From Streptomyces roseicoloratus (lineage in GTDB: Bacteria; Actinomycetota; Actinomycetes; Streptomycetales; Streptomycetaceae): DNA of 64,000 nucleotides. The stretch is from the NCBI RefSeq assembly GCF_004117935.1, contig NZ_SDOY01000166.1:1-64000 (forward strand), read 5' to 3'. Position numbers and translations under genes: made by a program. Below, piece by piece: positions 7,439-15,918 of the stretch; position 1 is the stretch's first letter; the number at the start of each line of letters is the position of its first letter. Under the pieces are notes generated by a model. That model had not been told where the DNA came from and did no database searches. It saw nothing but the letters and a program-made list of their open reading frames with translations.

Positions 7439-10400
7439 CCCGTTCCGGACAGCCACCGCACCCGCACTCCGATCTCGGCGCCTTCGTCCAGGAGGCCGCC
7501 GCGGCCGGCGAGCTCGTCGTGCAGCCGCGGATGGGGATGGTCTCCCCGGACGAGATGGCCGCCGGCGTCGCCGCCGTCGCCGCGCTCCCCGAGCGGACCG
7601 TCGCGACCCTCACCATCGACAGCTACACCCGCGTCGGCGACCACGCCGCCGCCACCGCGGCGCTGCGCACCGGGCGGCCCCTCAACGGCTTCCCGATCGT
7701 CAGCCACGGACCCAGGACCGCCGCCCGCACCGCCGCGGCCGCCGGGCGCCGTACGCCGGTTCAGGTCCGGCACGGCTCCGCCGACCCGATGGCCATCTTC
7801 CGCACCATGGCCGCCGCCGGGCTCTCCGCCAGCGAGGGCGGCCCCGTCTCGTACTGCCTGCCCTACGGGCGTACCCCGCTCGCCGAGTCCGTCGCCGCCT
7901 GGCGGGACTCGGTGCAGTTCCTCACCGAGGAGAGCCGCGCCGCGGGCCGCCGCGCCCACCTGGAGTCCTTCGGCGGCTGCCTGCTGGGCCAGCTGTGCCC
8001 GCCGTCGATGCTCGTCGCCGTGTCCGTCCTGGAGTGCCTGTTCTTCGCACGGAACGGCGCCACCAGCGTCTCCCTGTCGTACGCGCAGCAGACCCACGCC
8101 GCCCAGGACGCGGGCGCGCTCGCCGCCCTGCGGATGCTCGCCGACGAGCTGCTGCCGCCGACCGTGGACCGGCACATCGTGCTCTACACGTACATGGGCG
8201 TCTATCCGCGCACCGTGCCCGGCGCCCGCCTGCTGCTGCGCCGCAGCGCCGAACTCGCCGTACGCGGCGGGGCACAGCGCCTCATCGTCAAGACCGAGAC
8301 GGAGGCGCACCGCATCCCGACGGTCGCCGAGAACCTGACCGCGCTCTCCGTCGCCGCCGACGCGGCCCGCGCCGCCCGGGCCAGGCCGCGGGCCGCGGGC
8401 GCGCACTCCGGCAACGACACCGAGGAGATCCTGGCCGAGGCCAGGGCCCTGGTCGGCGCGGTCCTGGAGCTCTCGGACGACCTGGGCGTCGCCCTCCTGA
8501 AGGCCTTCGACCGCGGCCTGCTGGACGTGCCGTTCTGCCTCCACCCGGACAACCGGGGCGAGGCCCGCTCGGCGGTCGCACCGGACGGCCGGCTCCAGTG
8601 GACCGACCTCGGTGCGCTGCCGCTGCTCACCACCAGCCGGAGGACCTCACCCATGACCTCGCGCCAGCTCGCCGGCATGCTCGGCCGGGTCTCCCGCGAG
8701 CACGACCTGGCGGCGGAGACCGCTCCGCCGCCGGAGCCCGCCCCGCCGGCCACCCCGCGCTGCCTCGCCGACCCGGTCGCCGAGCCGCTGCGGATCGCGA
8801 TCGTCGGCATGGGCCCGCGCGGCCTCTCCGTCCTGGAGCGGCTCGCGGCCCGCTGCGCCGAACGGCCGCCCGCGCGCCGCATCGAGGTGTTCGCGATCGA
8901 TCCGCACGAGGCGGGGGCCGGGCGGATCTGGCGAACGGACCAGTCGCCGTGGTTCCTGATGAACACGCCGGCGCAGGAGGTCACCATGTTCTCCGGGCCG
9001 GCGGACGAGGGCCCGCACCGGCCGGGCGCCGGGCCGTCGCTCGGCGAGTGGTGGGTGGAGCACGACCCGGCGGGCGCGGAACCGCAGGGCTACGCGCCGC
9101 GCGCCGTCTACGGCCGCTACCTCACCTACGTCATGCGGCGCATCGAGGAGACGCTGCCGCCGTGCCTGACCGTGCACGCCGTTCCCGCGAAGGTGATCTG
9201 CGCGGACCGCGGCGCGCCCGGCTCCGACGAGGCGTACCGGCTGCGCCTGGACCGCGGCGACGTGCTCACCGCGGACCGGCTGGTCCTCGCCACCGGCCAC
9301 CCGGTCAACGAGCTCGACCGCGAACAGCGGGAATGGCGGCACTTCGCCCGCGAGCACACGACTCCGGCCCGGCCGCTCCGCTACATCGCGGGCGGCTCGG
9401 CCAACGAGATGCCGCTCGCGGACATCCCGGCCGGCGCGAGCGTCGGCGTGATCGGCATGGGCCTCACCTTCTACGACGTGCTGGCCGAGCTGACCCTCGG
9501 CCGCGGCGGCACCTTCACGGAGGGCGGCGACGGGCTGCTCTACCTGCCGAGCGGGAAGGAGCCGAGGATCCTCACCGGCTCGCGCGCCGGCGTGCCGCTG
9601 CTCACCCGGGGCGTCAACCAGAAGCGGCCCGAACACCGCTACCGTCCGGTCCTGTTCACGCCCGAGCGGATGACCCGGCTGCGCGCCGAGCACGCCCCGC
9701 TCGACTTCGAGCGGTCCGTGCTGCCCTGGCTGCTCGCCGAGGTGAACCTGGTGCTGCTCGCCACCCGGATCCGTCTGGCCCACGGCCCGGACGCGGCACG
9801 GGAGTTCACCGAGCGCGCCGAGGAGGCGCTGGTCCCGGCCCACGAGCCGGTACCGGTCGCCGCCGACGCCGACGCCTCCGCCGCGGAGGCGCTCCGGGCC
9901 GGCGACGTGCTCCGGGGGCTCGCGGCCGGATACCGGATCGACCCGCAGCCGCTGACCGGACTCGACGCCCTGGCCCGGCCGTTCCACGGGCGACGGTTCG
10001 GCTCGCCCGCCGAGTTCCACAAGGTGCTGACCGAGTGGCTGCGCGCCGACCTCTGCGACGCCCGCCTCGGCAACGCGGACGGGCCGATGAAGGCGGCGGC
10101 GGACGTGCTGCGGGACGTCCGGCAGACGATCCGCGACATCGTCGACTTCGGTGGGCTCACGCCCGCGTCGCACCGCTGGTTCCTCGCCGAGTTCGGCCCG
10201 GTGGCGGCCATGGTGTCGACGGGTCCTCCGCAGCTGCGCTCCGAGCAGTTCCTCGCCCTGCTCGCCGCCGGCGTCCTCGAACCGGTCGGCCCCGGCGCCC
10301 GGTTCGGCACCGACCCGGTCGCGGGCCGGTTCACGGTGGAGTCGGCGCAGGTGGAGAACTCCTGGGCGGCGCTCGACGTCCTGGTCGACGCCCGGCTGCC

Positions 10401-10770
10401 GACGACGGACCTCGCGGCGGACCGCGATCCGCTGATCCGCGGTCTGCTGTCGGACGGGGTGGTGCGGCCGTTCGTCAACAAGGCCGGGGGCCCGGGCGCC
10501 ACCGACCCGAAGGCCGGTGCTTCCGGCGGGCGGGCCGGATACGCCGACCGCGCGGGGGAGTTCAGGACCGGAGGGGTCGACTGCACGGACGCGCCCTTCC
10601 ATCCGGTCGGCGCGGACGGGACGCCGGACCGCGCGATCCATGTGATCGGCATCCCGAGCGAGCACACCCGCTGGTTCACCCAGGTGGGCAGCGGCCGGCC
10701 CGGCCGCTGGGGCTCGTTCACGCGGGACGCCGACGCCATCGCCGGGGCCCTGGCGGGGGCGGCCGGATGA
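7435..10770 (+). CDS. glutamate mutase large subunit fused to FAD/NAD(P)-binding protein
   Basis: A single uninterrupted frame of 1111 residues. Residues about 1-430 are a glutamate mutase E-type TIM barrel: 'TIDSYTR' (R66), 'VQVRHG' (R112), then 'SASEGGPVSYCLPYGR' with E134, Y140 and Y144, spaced as in the known substrate pocket. 'LLGQLCPPSM' and 'GLLDVPFCLHPDNRGEAR' follow. After a proline/alanine-rich linker (about 430-448), residues 449-1111 form a flavoprotein of the NAD_binding_9 type with two dinucleotide motifs, 'IAIVGMGPRGLSVLERL' and 'VGVIGMGLTFYDVLAEL', and a conserved tail 'DAPFHPVGADG'. The two parts are separate proteins in relatives I know of. The start is GTG 7435, overlapping the small-subunit stop; the stop overlaps the ligase ATG. 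The oxidised substrate is unknown but is plausibly methylaspartate or a derivative. Confidence 0.85.
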   Translation: MTRSGQPPHPHSDLGAFVQEAAAAGELVVQPRMGMVSPDEMAAGVAAVAALPERTVATLTIDSYTRVGDHAAATAALRTGRPLNGFPIVSHGPRTAARTAAAAGRRTPVQVRHGSADPMAIFRTMAAAGLSASEGGPVSYCLPYGRTPLAESVAAWRDSVQFLTEESRAAGRRAHLESFGGCLLGQLCPPSMLVAVSVLECLFFARNGATSVSLSYAQQTHAAQDAGALAALRMLADELLPPTVDRHIVLYTYMGVYPRTVPGARLLLRRSAELAVRGGAQRLIVKTETEAHRIPTVAENLTALSVAADAARAARARPRAAGAHSGNDTEEILAEARALVGAVLELSDDLGVALLKAFDRGLLDVPFCLHPDNRGEARSAVAPDGRLQWTDLGALPLLTTSRRTSPMTSRQLAGMLGRVSREHDLAAETAPPPEPAPPATPRCLADPVAEPLRIAIVGMGPRGLSVLERLAARCAERPPARRIEVFAIDPHEAGAGRIWRTDQSPWFLMNTPAQEVTMFSGPADEGPHRPGAGPSLGEWWVEHDPAGAEPQGYAPRAVYGRYLTYVMRRIEETLPPCLTVHAVPAKVICADRGAPGSDEAYRLRLDRGDVLTADRLVLATGHPVNELDREQREWRHFAREHTTPARPLRYIAGGSANEMPLADIPAGASVGVIGMGLTFYDVLAELTLGRGGTFTEGGDGLLYLPSGKEPRILTGSRAGVPLLTRGVNQKRPEHRYRPVLFTPERMTRLRAEHAPLDFERSVLPWLLAEVNLVLLATRIRLAHGPDAAREFTERAEEALVPAHEPVPVAADADASAAEALRAGDVLRGLAAGYRIDPQPLTGLDALARPFHGRRFGSPAEFHKVLTEWLRADLCDARLGNADGPMKAAADVLRDVRQTIRDIVDFGGLTPASHRWFLAEFGPVAAMVSTGPPQLRSEQFLALLAAGVLEPVGPGARFGTDPVAGRFTVESAQVENSWAALDVLVDARLPTTDLAADRDPLIRGLLSDGVVRPFVNKAGGPGATDPKAGASGGRAGYADRAGEFRTGGVDCTDAPFHPVGADGTPDRAIHVIGIPSEHTRWFTQVGSGRPGRWGSFTRDADAIAGALAGAAG

Positions 10771-12491
10771 CGGCGCCCGCCAGGCAGCGGCAGGACGGCC
10801 GCGCGGAGTACCGCAGGACCGCCGCGCACGAGGAGTACCGGGCCGCCCGGGACCTGCTGCTGCGGCTGCGCGGCGACCGGGAGGCGGCCGCGGCCGCGTT
10901 CCGGTGGCCGCGGGCCCGGTACTTCAACTGGGCGCTCGAATGGTTCGACGTGGTCGCCGAGGGCAATCCGCGGACCGCCCTGGAGATCCTGGGCCGGCCC
11001 GCCGCGGACGGTACGGTTCCCGTCGTCGACCGCGTCGGCTTCGCCGAACTCTCCGCCCGCTCGGACGAGTTGGCGGTGGAGCTGGCGGCGGCGGGCGTGG
11101 CGCGCGGCGACCGCGTCCTCATTCTGCTCGGCACCCGCGCGGAGCTGTGGGAGACCCTGCTGGGCTGCATCAAGCTCGGCGCGGTCGTGGTGCCCGGTTA
11201 CCAGGACCTCACGCGGGACGAGGCCGCCGACCGGATCACCCGCGGAGGCATCCGGCACGTCGTCTGCGCGCCCGAACTCATCCACCTGGTGGGCGGGTTG
11301 GCGGTGCCGGGCATCCGGATGGCGCCCGGAGCCGTTCACCTGCCCGGCTGGCTCCCGTACCCCGACACCCGCGACCCGGAGCGGCGCCGCCGCTTCGTGC
11401 CGGACGGGCCGACGGCCGCCGCCGACCCGTCGTTCTGCTACTTCACCTCGGGCACCACCTCGCTGCCGAAGCTGGTGGAGCACTCCCACGCCGGATACGC
11501 CGTCGGGCACCTCTCCAGCCTCTACTGGAGCGGGCTGCGGCCGGGCGACCGGCACCTCAACATGTCCGCGCCCGGCTGGGCCAAGCACTCCTGGTCGAGC
11601 TTCTTCGTGCCGTGGACGGCCGGCGCCACGGTCGTCGCCCCGCCCGACGGCGGGCTGCCGGCGGCCGTGCTGCCCGGAGTGCTCGCCGCCCAGCGGATCA
11701 GCAGCCTGTGCGCGCCGCCGAGCGCGTGGCGGGCGATGCTGCCGTACGTGACGGAGGGCCGGGGCGCGCCCCGGCTGCGCGAGGCGACGGCGGCGGGGGA
11801 GCCGCTGACCGCCGAGGTGACGGACCGCATCGAGGCGGCCTGGGGCGTACGGGTCAGGGACGGGTACGGGCAGACGGAGGCGACGGCCCTGATCGGCCGG
11901 ACCCCGGACACGCCGGCGCCGCTGTCGCCGCTCGGCCATCCGCTGCCGGGCTACCGGATCGTGCTGCGCGACCCGGAGACCGGAGGGCTGGGTGAGTCCG
12001 GCGAGGTGTGCGTGGATCTGACGGACCGTCCGCCGGGGCTGATGCGCGGCTACGCCGACCGGCCCGACCGGACGGCGGAGGCCTTCGCGGACGGTCTGTA
12101 CCGGACGGGCGACCGGGGCGAGCGCTGCCGGGACGGCTCGATCCGGCTGCTCGGCCGGATGGACGAGGTCTTCAAGTCGTACGGTCACCGCGTCTCGCCG
12201 ATGGAGATCGAGGCGGTCCTGCGCACCCACCCCGCGGTCGCCGACGCGGCCGTGATCCCGTGCCCCGACGACAGCGGCGGCCTCGCCCCGTACGCCGTCG
12301 TGGAGACCCACGGCGAGGTCGAACCGGCCCGACTGGAGAAGGAGTTGATCGCGCTCGCGGCGCGCAGCCTGGCCCCGGTCTTCGTCCCGAAGGGCGTGGA
12401 CGTGGTCACCGCGCTGCCCCGCACGCGCTCGGGCAAGGTCCGCCGCGGCGAACTGCGGCCGCGCGCGCCCCACGGGTCGCGTACGTCCTGA
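10767..12491 (+). CDS. AMP-forming acyl-CoA synthetase/ligase
   Basis: A 574-residue ANL-superfamily adenylating enzyme. The core motifs are intact: the P-loop 'YFTSGTTSLPKLVEHSH' (A3), 'VRDGYGQTEAT' (A5), 'YRTGDRG' (A7), 'GRMDEVFKSYGHRVSPMEIE' (A8) and 'PRTRSGKVRRGEL' (A10) with the adenylation lysine at residue 557. The N-terminus 'RYFNWALEWFDVVAEGN' matches medium-chain/benzoate-type acyl-CoA synthetases rather than peptide-synthetase A domains. No carrier domain is attached. Its ATG overlaps the stop of the mutase-flavoprotein gene (ATGA), so it belongs to the same operon and probably activates that pathway's acid product. A strong terminator follows at 12549-12592. Confidence 0.85.
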   Translation: MTAPARQRQDGRAEYRRTAAHEEYRAARDLLLRLRGDREAAAAAFRWPRARYFNWALEWFDVVAEGNPRTALEILGRPAADGTVPVVDRVGFAELSARSDELAVELAAAGVARGDRVLILLGTRAELWETLLGCIKLGAVVVPGYQDLTRDEAADRITRGGIRHVVCAPELIHLVGGLAVPGIRMAPGAVHLPGWLPYPDTRDPERRRRFVPDGPTAAADPSFCYFTSGTTSLPKLVEHSHAGYAVGHLSSLYWSGLRPGDRHLNMSAPGWAKHSWSSFFVPWTAGATVVAPPDGGLPAAVLPGVLAAQRISSLCAPPSAWRAMLPYVTEGRGAPRLREATAAGEPLTAEVTDRIEAAWGVRVRDGYGQTEATALIGRTPDTPAPLSPLGHPLPGYRIVLRDPETGGLGESGEVCVDLTDRPPGLMRGYADRPDRTAEAFADGLYRTGDRGERCRDGSIRLLGRMDEVFKSYGHRVSPMEIEAVLRTHPAVADAAVIPCPDDSGGLAPYAVVETHGEVEPARLEKELIALAARSLAPVFVPKGVDVVTALPRTRSGKVRRGELRPRAPHGSRTS

Positions 12492-12548
12492 GGCCCGCCG
12501 GGTCGAGGCCCCGCGCCCCGGAATCCCCGCGTCGTGAGTCCCGTACGT

Positions 12549-12592
12549 CCCGAAGGCCCGTCCGGCGCCGAGCCGCCGGACGGGCCTTCGGG
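12549..12592. terminator. perfect 18-bp hairpin terminator
   Basis: The arms 12549-12566 and 12575-12592 pair perfectly (CCCGAAGGCCCGTCCGGC and its complement) around an 8-nt loop. The hairpin sits between the convergent ligase (+) and TetR (-) genes, so it can serve both. Confidence 0.85.
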
Positions 12593-12616
12593 CGTGTCCG
12601 GCGGCGTCCGCGTTTC

Positions 12617-13210
12617 TCAGACGGTGTCCGCGTGTGCCGGGACCGGCACGCGTTCGGCGGTGCGCAGGAGCACCGTCGCGACCGCGCGGGCGCGGACGGC
12701 CGCCTCGGTCGTGCCCTCGCGGAGGGCGGTGACGATGGCGCCGTCGCCGAGCAGGGCGAGCTGGCGGGCCAGGTTCTCGTGGTCGCGGTAGCCGCCGTCG
12801 GTGAGCAGCCGGTCGAGCCGGGCGATCACCTTCTCCTTGTGCTCGGCGGCCACGTGGTGGGCCGGGCTCTCCGGATCGGCCGTCTCGACCATGGTGTTGA
12901 TGAAGGCGCAGCCGCGGAACTCCGCCGCGGCGAAGCGCTCGGCGAGTCCGTCGAAGAGGGCGAGGGGCAGTTCCGCGGGTCCGCGGTCGCTCGCCTCGAT
13001 GCGGCCGTCGAGCCAGGCCCGCCACATGCCGTCGCGGCGCCGCAGCACCTCGACGACGACGTCGTCCTTGCTGGGGAAGTGCCGGTAGAAGGAGGCGCGG
13101 CCCACTCCGGACTCGGACAGGATCCGCTCGATGCCGACCGCCCGGATGCCCTCTTCGTAGAAAAGACGCTCCGCGGCGCTGAGGAGCCGTTCTTTCGCGT
13201 TCGTGGCCAT
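12617..13210 (-). CDS. TetR-family transcriptional regulator
   Basis: A 197-residue TetR repressor. The N-terminal helix-turn-helix is 'KERLLSAAERLFYEEGIRAVG' in part, with recognition helix 'GVGRASFYRHFPSKDDVV'. The C-terminal ligand domain includes 'FRGCAFINTMVE', typical of a TetR subgroup next to AhpD or oxidoreductase genes. The start is ATG 13210 (MATNAKERLL); an upstream ATG at 13225 would put the start inside the operator. It is divergent from the AhpD-like gene, and the shared intergenic region carries three copies of a 16-bp box, so it most likely represses both genes. The ligand is unknown. Confidence 0.88.
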   Translation of the reverse strand: MATNAKERLLSAAERLFYEEGIRAVGIERILSESGVGRASFYRHFPSKDDVVVEVLRRRDGMWRAWLDGRIEASDRGPAELPLALFDGLAERFAAAEFRGCAFINTMVETADPESPAHHVAAEHKEKVIARLDRLLTDGGYRDHENLARQLALLGDGAIVTALREGTTEAAVRARAVATVLLRTAERVPVPAHADTV

Positions 13211-13217
13211 ACCAAAC

Positions 13218-13313
13218 GGTACCACTCAGTTCCGAAAGTCGGATCGGAGTGCTCCCCTCCCGTTGCGCCTGACGGAACCGATCGGTACCGTCAGGATGGT
13301 ACCGATCAGTTCC
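13218..13313. promoter_or_regulatory. three 16-bp operator boxes between tetR and ahpD-like gene
   Basis: Box 1 (13218-13233) reads GGTACCACTCAGTTCC, box 3 (13298-13313) reads GGTACCGATCAGTTCC, and box 2 (13274-13289) is the reverse complement of box 3 with one mismatch. Boxes 2 and 3 form an inverted repeat with an 8-bp spacer just upstream of the AhpD start. Box 1 abuts the TetR start codon. This fits autoregulation plus repression of the divergent gene. Confidence 0.72.
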
Positions 13314-13340
13314 ATCTTGGTCCGGCTCAAGGAGAGCTCC

Positions 13341-13889
13341 ATGCCCCGCCTTCCCCAACTGACCGTCGAGACCGCCAACGAGGAGCAGCGAGAGCTGCTC
13401 GAAGGCACCCTCAAGCAGCTCGGCAAGCTGCCCAACCTGTACGCCGCCCTCGCCAACGGCCCCGCCGCGCTGCGCGGTTACCTCGCCCTGCGCGAGGCCC
13501 TCGTCGGCGGCAGCTTCAGCGCCCGGCAGCGCGAGCAGCTCGCGCTCTACATCGCCCAGCGCAACGACTGCACCTACTGCGTCTCCGCGCACACCCTGCG
13601 CGGCGGCAAGGTCGGCCTGAGCGAGCAGGAGCTCCTCGCCACCCGCCACGGTCAGGACGCCGGCGACCCGCACATGGACCAGGTGCTGCGGATCACCGGC
13701 GCCATCATGGAGAGCGGCGGCCGGGTCGACGACGCGGCCCTCGCCGAGGCCCGCGCGGCCGGCGTCACCGACGCCGAACTCGCCGAGATCGTCGGCCACG
13801 TGGCGCTCAACGTGCTGTCGAACTTCTTCAATCACGTTGCGCAGCCGGAACTGGACTTTCCGTTGGTCCCGGCGCAGCTCGCCGAGTAA
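13341..13889 (+). CDS. AhpD-like carboxymuconolactone decarboxylase family protein
   Basis: A 182-residue alkylhydroperoxidase AhpD-fold protein. The redox motif is 'NDCTYCVSAHT', with the CxxC and following histidine of the AhpD/CMD family, within a helical core ('QLGKLPNLYAALANGPAALRGY', 'AREQL ALYIAQ', 'AELAEIVGHVALNVLSNFFNH'). These proteins reduce peroxides or serve as thiol relay partners. The start is ATG 13341 with GGAGAG upstream; an ATG-type codon in frame at 13203 would lie inside the operator. A hairpin terminator follows at 13905-13944. The three TetR boxes upstream indicate inducible expression. Confidence 0.87.
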   Translation: MPRLPQLTVETANEEQRELLEGTLKQLGKLPNLYAALANGPAALRGYLALREALVGGSFSARQREQLALYIAQRNDCTYCVSAHTLRGGKVGLSEQELLATRHGQDAGDPHMDQVLRITGAIMESGGRVDDAALAEARAAGVTDAELAEIVGHVALNVLSNFFNHVAQPELDFPLVPAQLAE

Positions 13890-13904
13890 AGTCCTTCGCG
13901 GCCG

Positions 13905-13944
13905 ACAGGGGTGCCGGACGCGAAGGAGCGACCGGCACCCCTGT
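13905..13944 (+). terminator. 13-bp hairpin terminator
   Basis: The arms 13905-13917 (ACAGGGGTGCCGG) and 13932-13944 are perfect complements with a 14-nt loop. The hairpin begins 16 bp after the AhpD-like stop. Confidence 0.8.
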
Positions 13945-14034
13945 GGTGTCACGACTGGGGCGATCGAACGGGTGGGCGTGACCGGCCACCCGAGTGCCAG
14001 CTGCCGCCGGGGGGCGGCAAGGGGGGTTGTACAC

Positions 14035-15048
14035 GTGGACATCGACGCAAGAACCCTGAGAACCTTTCGCGAGGTGACCTTGACGGGGTCCTTCACCCAG
14101 GCGGCCCGCCGCCTCGGGTACTCGCAGTCCAGCGTCACGGCGCAGATGCGTGCCCTGGAGCGGCAGGTGGGCGAACCCGTCTTCGAGCGGCTGCCCAACG
14201 GCGTACGGCTCACCCGCACCGGGGCCGTCCTCTGCGACTACGCCCGCCAGATCCTCACCCTCGTCGGCGAGATGGAGGCCGCACTGCGCCGGCCCGCGGC
14301 CAACCCGCCGCGGATGACCGTCGGCGTCGTGCCCGCCCTCGCCTACGGCCAGCAGCTCGCCCGGCTCACCCACATCGGCCGCAGACTGCTCTCCGGGGCC
14401 CAGCTCGCCCTGCGGGTGATGGGCACCGGGGAGATCCACGACGCCTTCCGGGCCGGCTCCATCGACGGTGCGCTCGTGCTCACCGCCGCCGACGCCGACG
14501 ACCAGCTGGCCGCCCTGCCCGGCGCCCTCGCCGACCCCTTACGCCCCGAACGACCCGACGAACTGACCGAAGTCCGCCTCCAGGAAGTCGAGTTCGCGCC
14601 CGTCATCGGCGTCGCCGCGCGCCACCGCGGCCCGGCCGCGGGCCGCCAGGTCGTCATCGCCGACCCCGACTGTCCCTCGCAGCGCTGGCTGCCCGAATTC
14701 CTCCGGCTCCGCTCCGACGGGCCGCCCGAGATCCACGAACTCGGCTCCATGGCCGGGGTCCGCGCCGCCGCCCAGTCAGGGCTCGGCTGCGCCATGCTCC
14801 CGATGGCCCTGGCCGCCTCCCCGCGCGAGGCCGGCGGCCTCCGCCCGCTTCCGGGCGTGCCGCGGATGCGCTGGAACGCCTCCATGCTCTCCGTCCGCGG
14901 CGACGACCGGCCCGCGCTCGACTGGGAGAACCTCGCCGAGACCCTGCGCCAGGCCACCGCGCTGGCCTGTGCGGGGTCCCTGGACGAGGAACCGGAGGGA
15001 ACGCCCGCCGTGTCGGCGCTCGGTCCCGACCCGGACTTCGCCGGCTGA
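14035..15048 (+). CDS. LysR-family transcriptional regulator
   Basis: A 337-residue LysR-type regulator. The winged helix-turn-helix lies at residues 3-62 ('LRTFREVTLTGSFTQAARRL', 'YSQSSVTAQMRALERQVG'). The effector-binding domain follows from about 90 ('MTVGVVPALAYGQQL'), with a conserved end 'SGLGCAMLPMAL'. The start is GTG 14035, preceded by a GGGGGG run at 5-6 nt; this puts the HTH at the normal distance from the N-terminus. The last 35 residues are acidic and proline-rich beyond the family core. It is not next to an obvious divergent target, so its regulon is unknown. Confidence 0.88.
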   Translation: MDIDARTLRTFREVTLTGSFTQAARRLGYSQSSVTAQMRALERQVGEPVFERLPNGVRLTRTGAVLCDYARQILTLVGEMEAALRRPAANPPRMTVGVVPALAYGQQLARLTHIGRRLLSGAQLALRVMGTGEIHDAFRAGSIDGALVLTAADADDQLAALPGALADPLRPERPDELTEVRLQEVEFAPVIGVAARHRGPAAGRQVVIADPDCPSQRWLPEFLRLRSDGPPEIHELGSMAGVRAAAQSGLGCAMLPMALAASPREAGGLRPLPGVPRMRWNASMLSVRGDDRPALDWENLAETLRQATALACAGSLDEEPEGTPAVSALGPDPDFAG

Positions 15049-15384
15049 CCTCCCGTCCGTGGGTGCCGCGCCCGCCGGCGCACACCCGCGGCCGTTCCCC
15101 CGCGCAGCCGTTCCGCCCGTACGGGACGGCCCGCGCCCCACGAACCGGTGCCACGGCCCCTTCACGTCTCCCCGGACCCACACCCCCGACCGGGCCCAGA
15201 GACGGGAAGCGCCGTGGCACCTTCGTGCGTCCTGGTGCCTCCATGCGTCCTGGCGGCTTCATGCGCCGTGGCACCCGCACGCGACGCGTCCTGGCGCTTC
15301 CACGCGTCCTGGTGCCGTCATGCGCCGTGGCGCCCGCACGCGCGTCAGCGTCACGTGCCCGGCGCCTGCCGCGTGCGTCGGCGC
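15049..15384. other. 336-bp gap with degenerate repeats
   Basis: No gene is supported. From about 15220 to 15350 the sequence is made of imperfect copies of a phrase like CATGCGCCGTGGC[A/G]CCCGCACGCG, with two nearly identical copies about 69 bp apart, and of CGTCCTGG words. This looks like a decayed minisatellite. Confidence 0.5.
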
Positions 15385-15792
15385 TCAGTGGCGGACGATG
15401 CCCGTGCTCTCCCCGCGCAGCACGGTCTCGCCGTCCTGGTTGGTGATCTCGATCTCCAGCTCGAGGCCCGTGCCGGCCCGGACCTCGCTCAGCGCGCGGA
15501 CCGTCACTTCCGCGGTGATCGTGTCGCCCGACCAGACCGGCTTCAGGAACTCCCAGCTCATCCGGCGCGCGAGGAAGTCGAGCTGCCCGCCGATCTCGGT
15601 GGCGAGGGACGCGGTGAACAGTCCGTGCGCCATCGCCCGTCCCTGGTCGGGGAGATGGTGCCGGCCGCGGTCCCTGGCGAGCTCGGCGAAGGCGACGATC
15701 GACTCGTCGGTCACCGTGCGCTCGGCGCGCAGCACCTGGCCGACCTTCAGGTCGGGTGCGCCGTTCTCCAACGAAGCCTGCTTCTCTGACAC
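15385..15792 (-). CDS. MaoC-like hotdog-fold protein
   Basis: A 135-residue hotdog-fold protein of the MaoC dehydratase type. 'VGQVLRAERTVTDESIVAFAELARD' in part opens the fold, and 'GRAMAHGLFTASLATEIG' corresponds to the hydratase motif region (normally D.NP.H with A.GM hot loop). Here the acidic and histidine positions are partly altered ('DRGRHHLPDQGRAMAHG'), so activity as an R-specific enoyl-CoA hydratase is plausible but not certain. The start is GTG 15792 with GGAGGAG at 6-7 nt; an upstream ATG at 15831 is less likely. A terminator of the upstream gap gene separates the two. Confidence 0.78.
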   Translation of the reverse strand: MSEKQASLENGAPDLKVGQVLRAERTVTDESIVAFAELARDRGRHHLPDQGRAMAHGLFTASLATEIGGQLDFLARRMSWEFLKPVWSGDTITAEVTVRALSEVRAGTGLELEIEITNQDGETVLRGESTGIVRH

Positions 15793-15853
15793 TTCGCTCC
15801 TCCGGACAGGTGTCGGACGGACAAGGGCCACCAGTCTGTCAGGCGCCCGGAAA

Positions 15854-15896
15854 CGCCGGACGGCGGCGGGGCGGAGTGCCCCACCGCCGTCCGGCG
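15854..15896 (-). terminator. hairpin terminator after gap
   Basis: The arms 15854-15866 (CGCCGGACGGCGG) and 15884-15896 are perfect complements. Four further G:C pairs extend the stem after one mismatch, leaving a 7-nt loop. It lies 23 bp beyond the GAPDH stop and upstream of the MaoC-like gene. Confidence 0.82.
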
Positions 15897-15918
15897 TGTG
15901 CGTGGTCCGTGCGGCGGA

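Noticed and set aside
9639..14219. Very long open frame on the minus strand antisense to the mutase-ligase operon, TetR and AhpD genes
   Set aside because: It arises from high GC, has alanine/arginine-rich composition without motifs, and crosses five well-supported genes.
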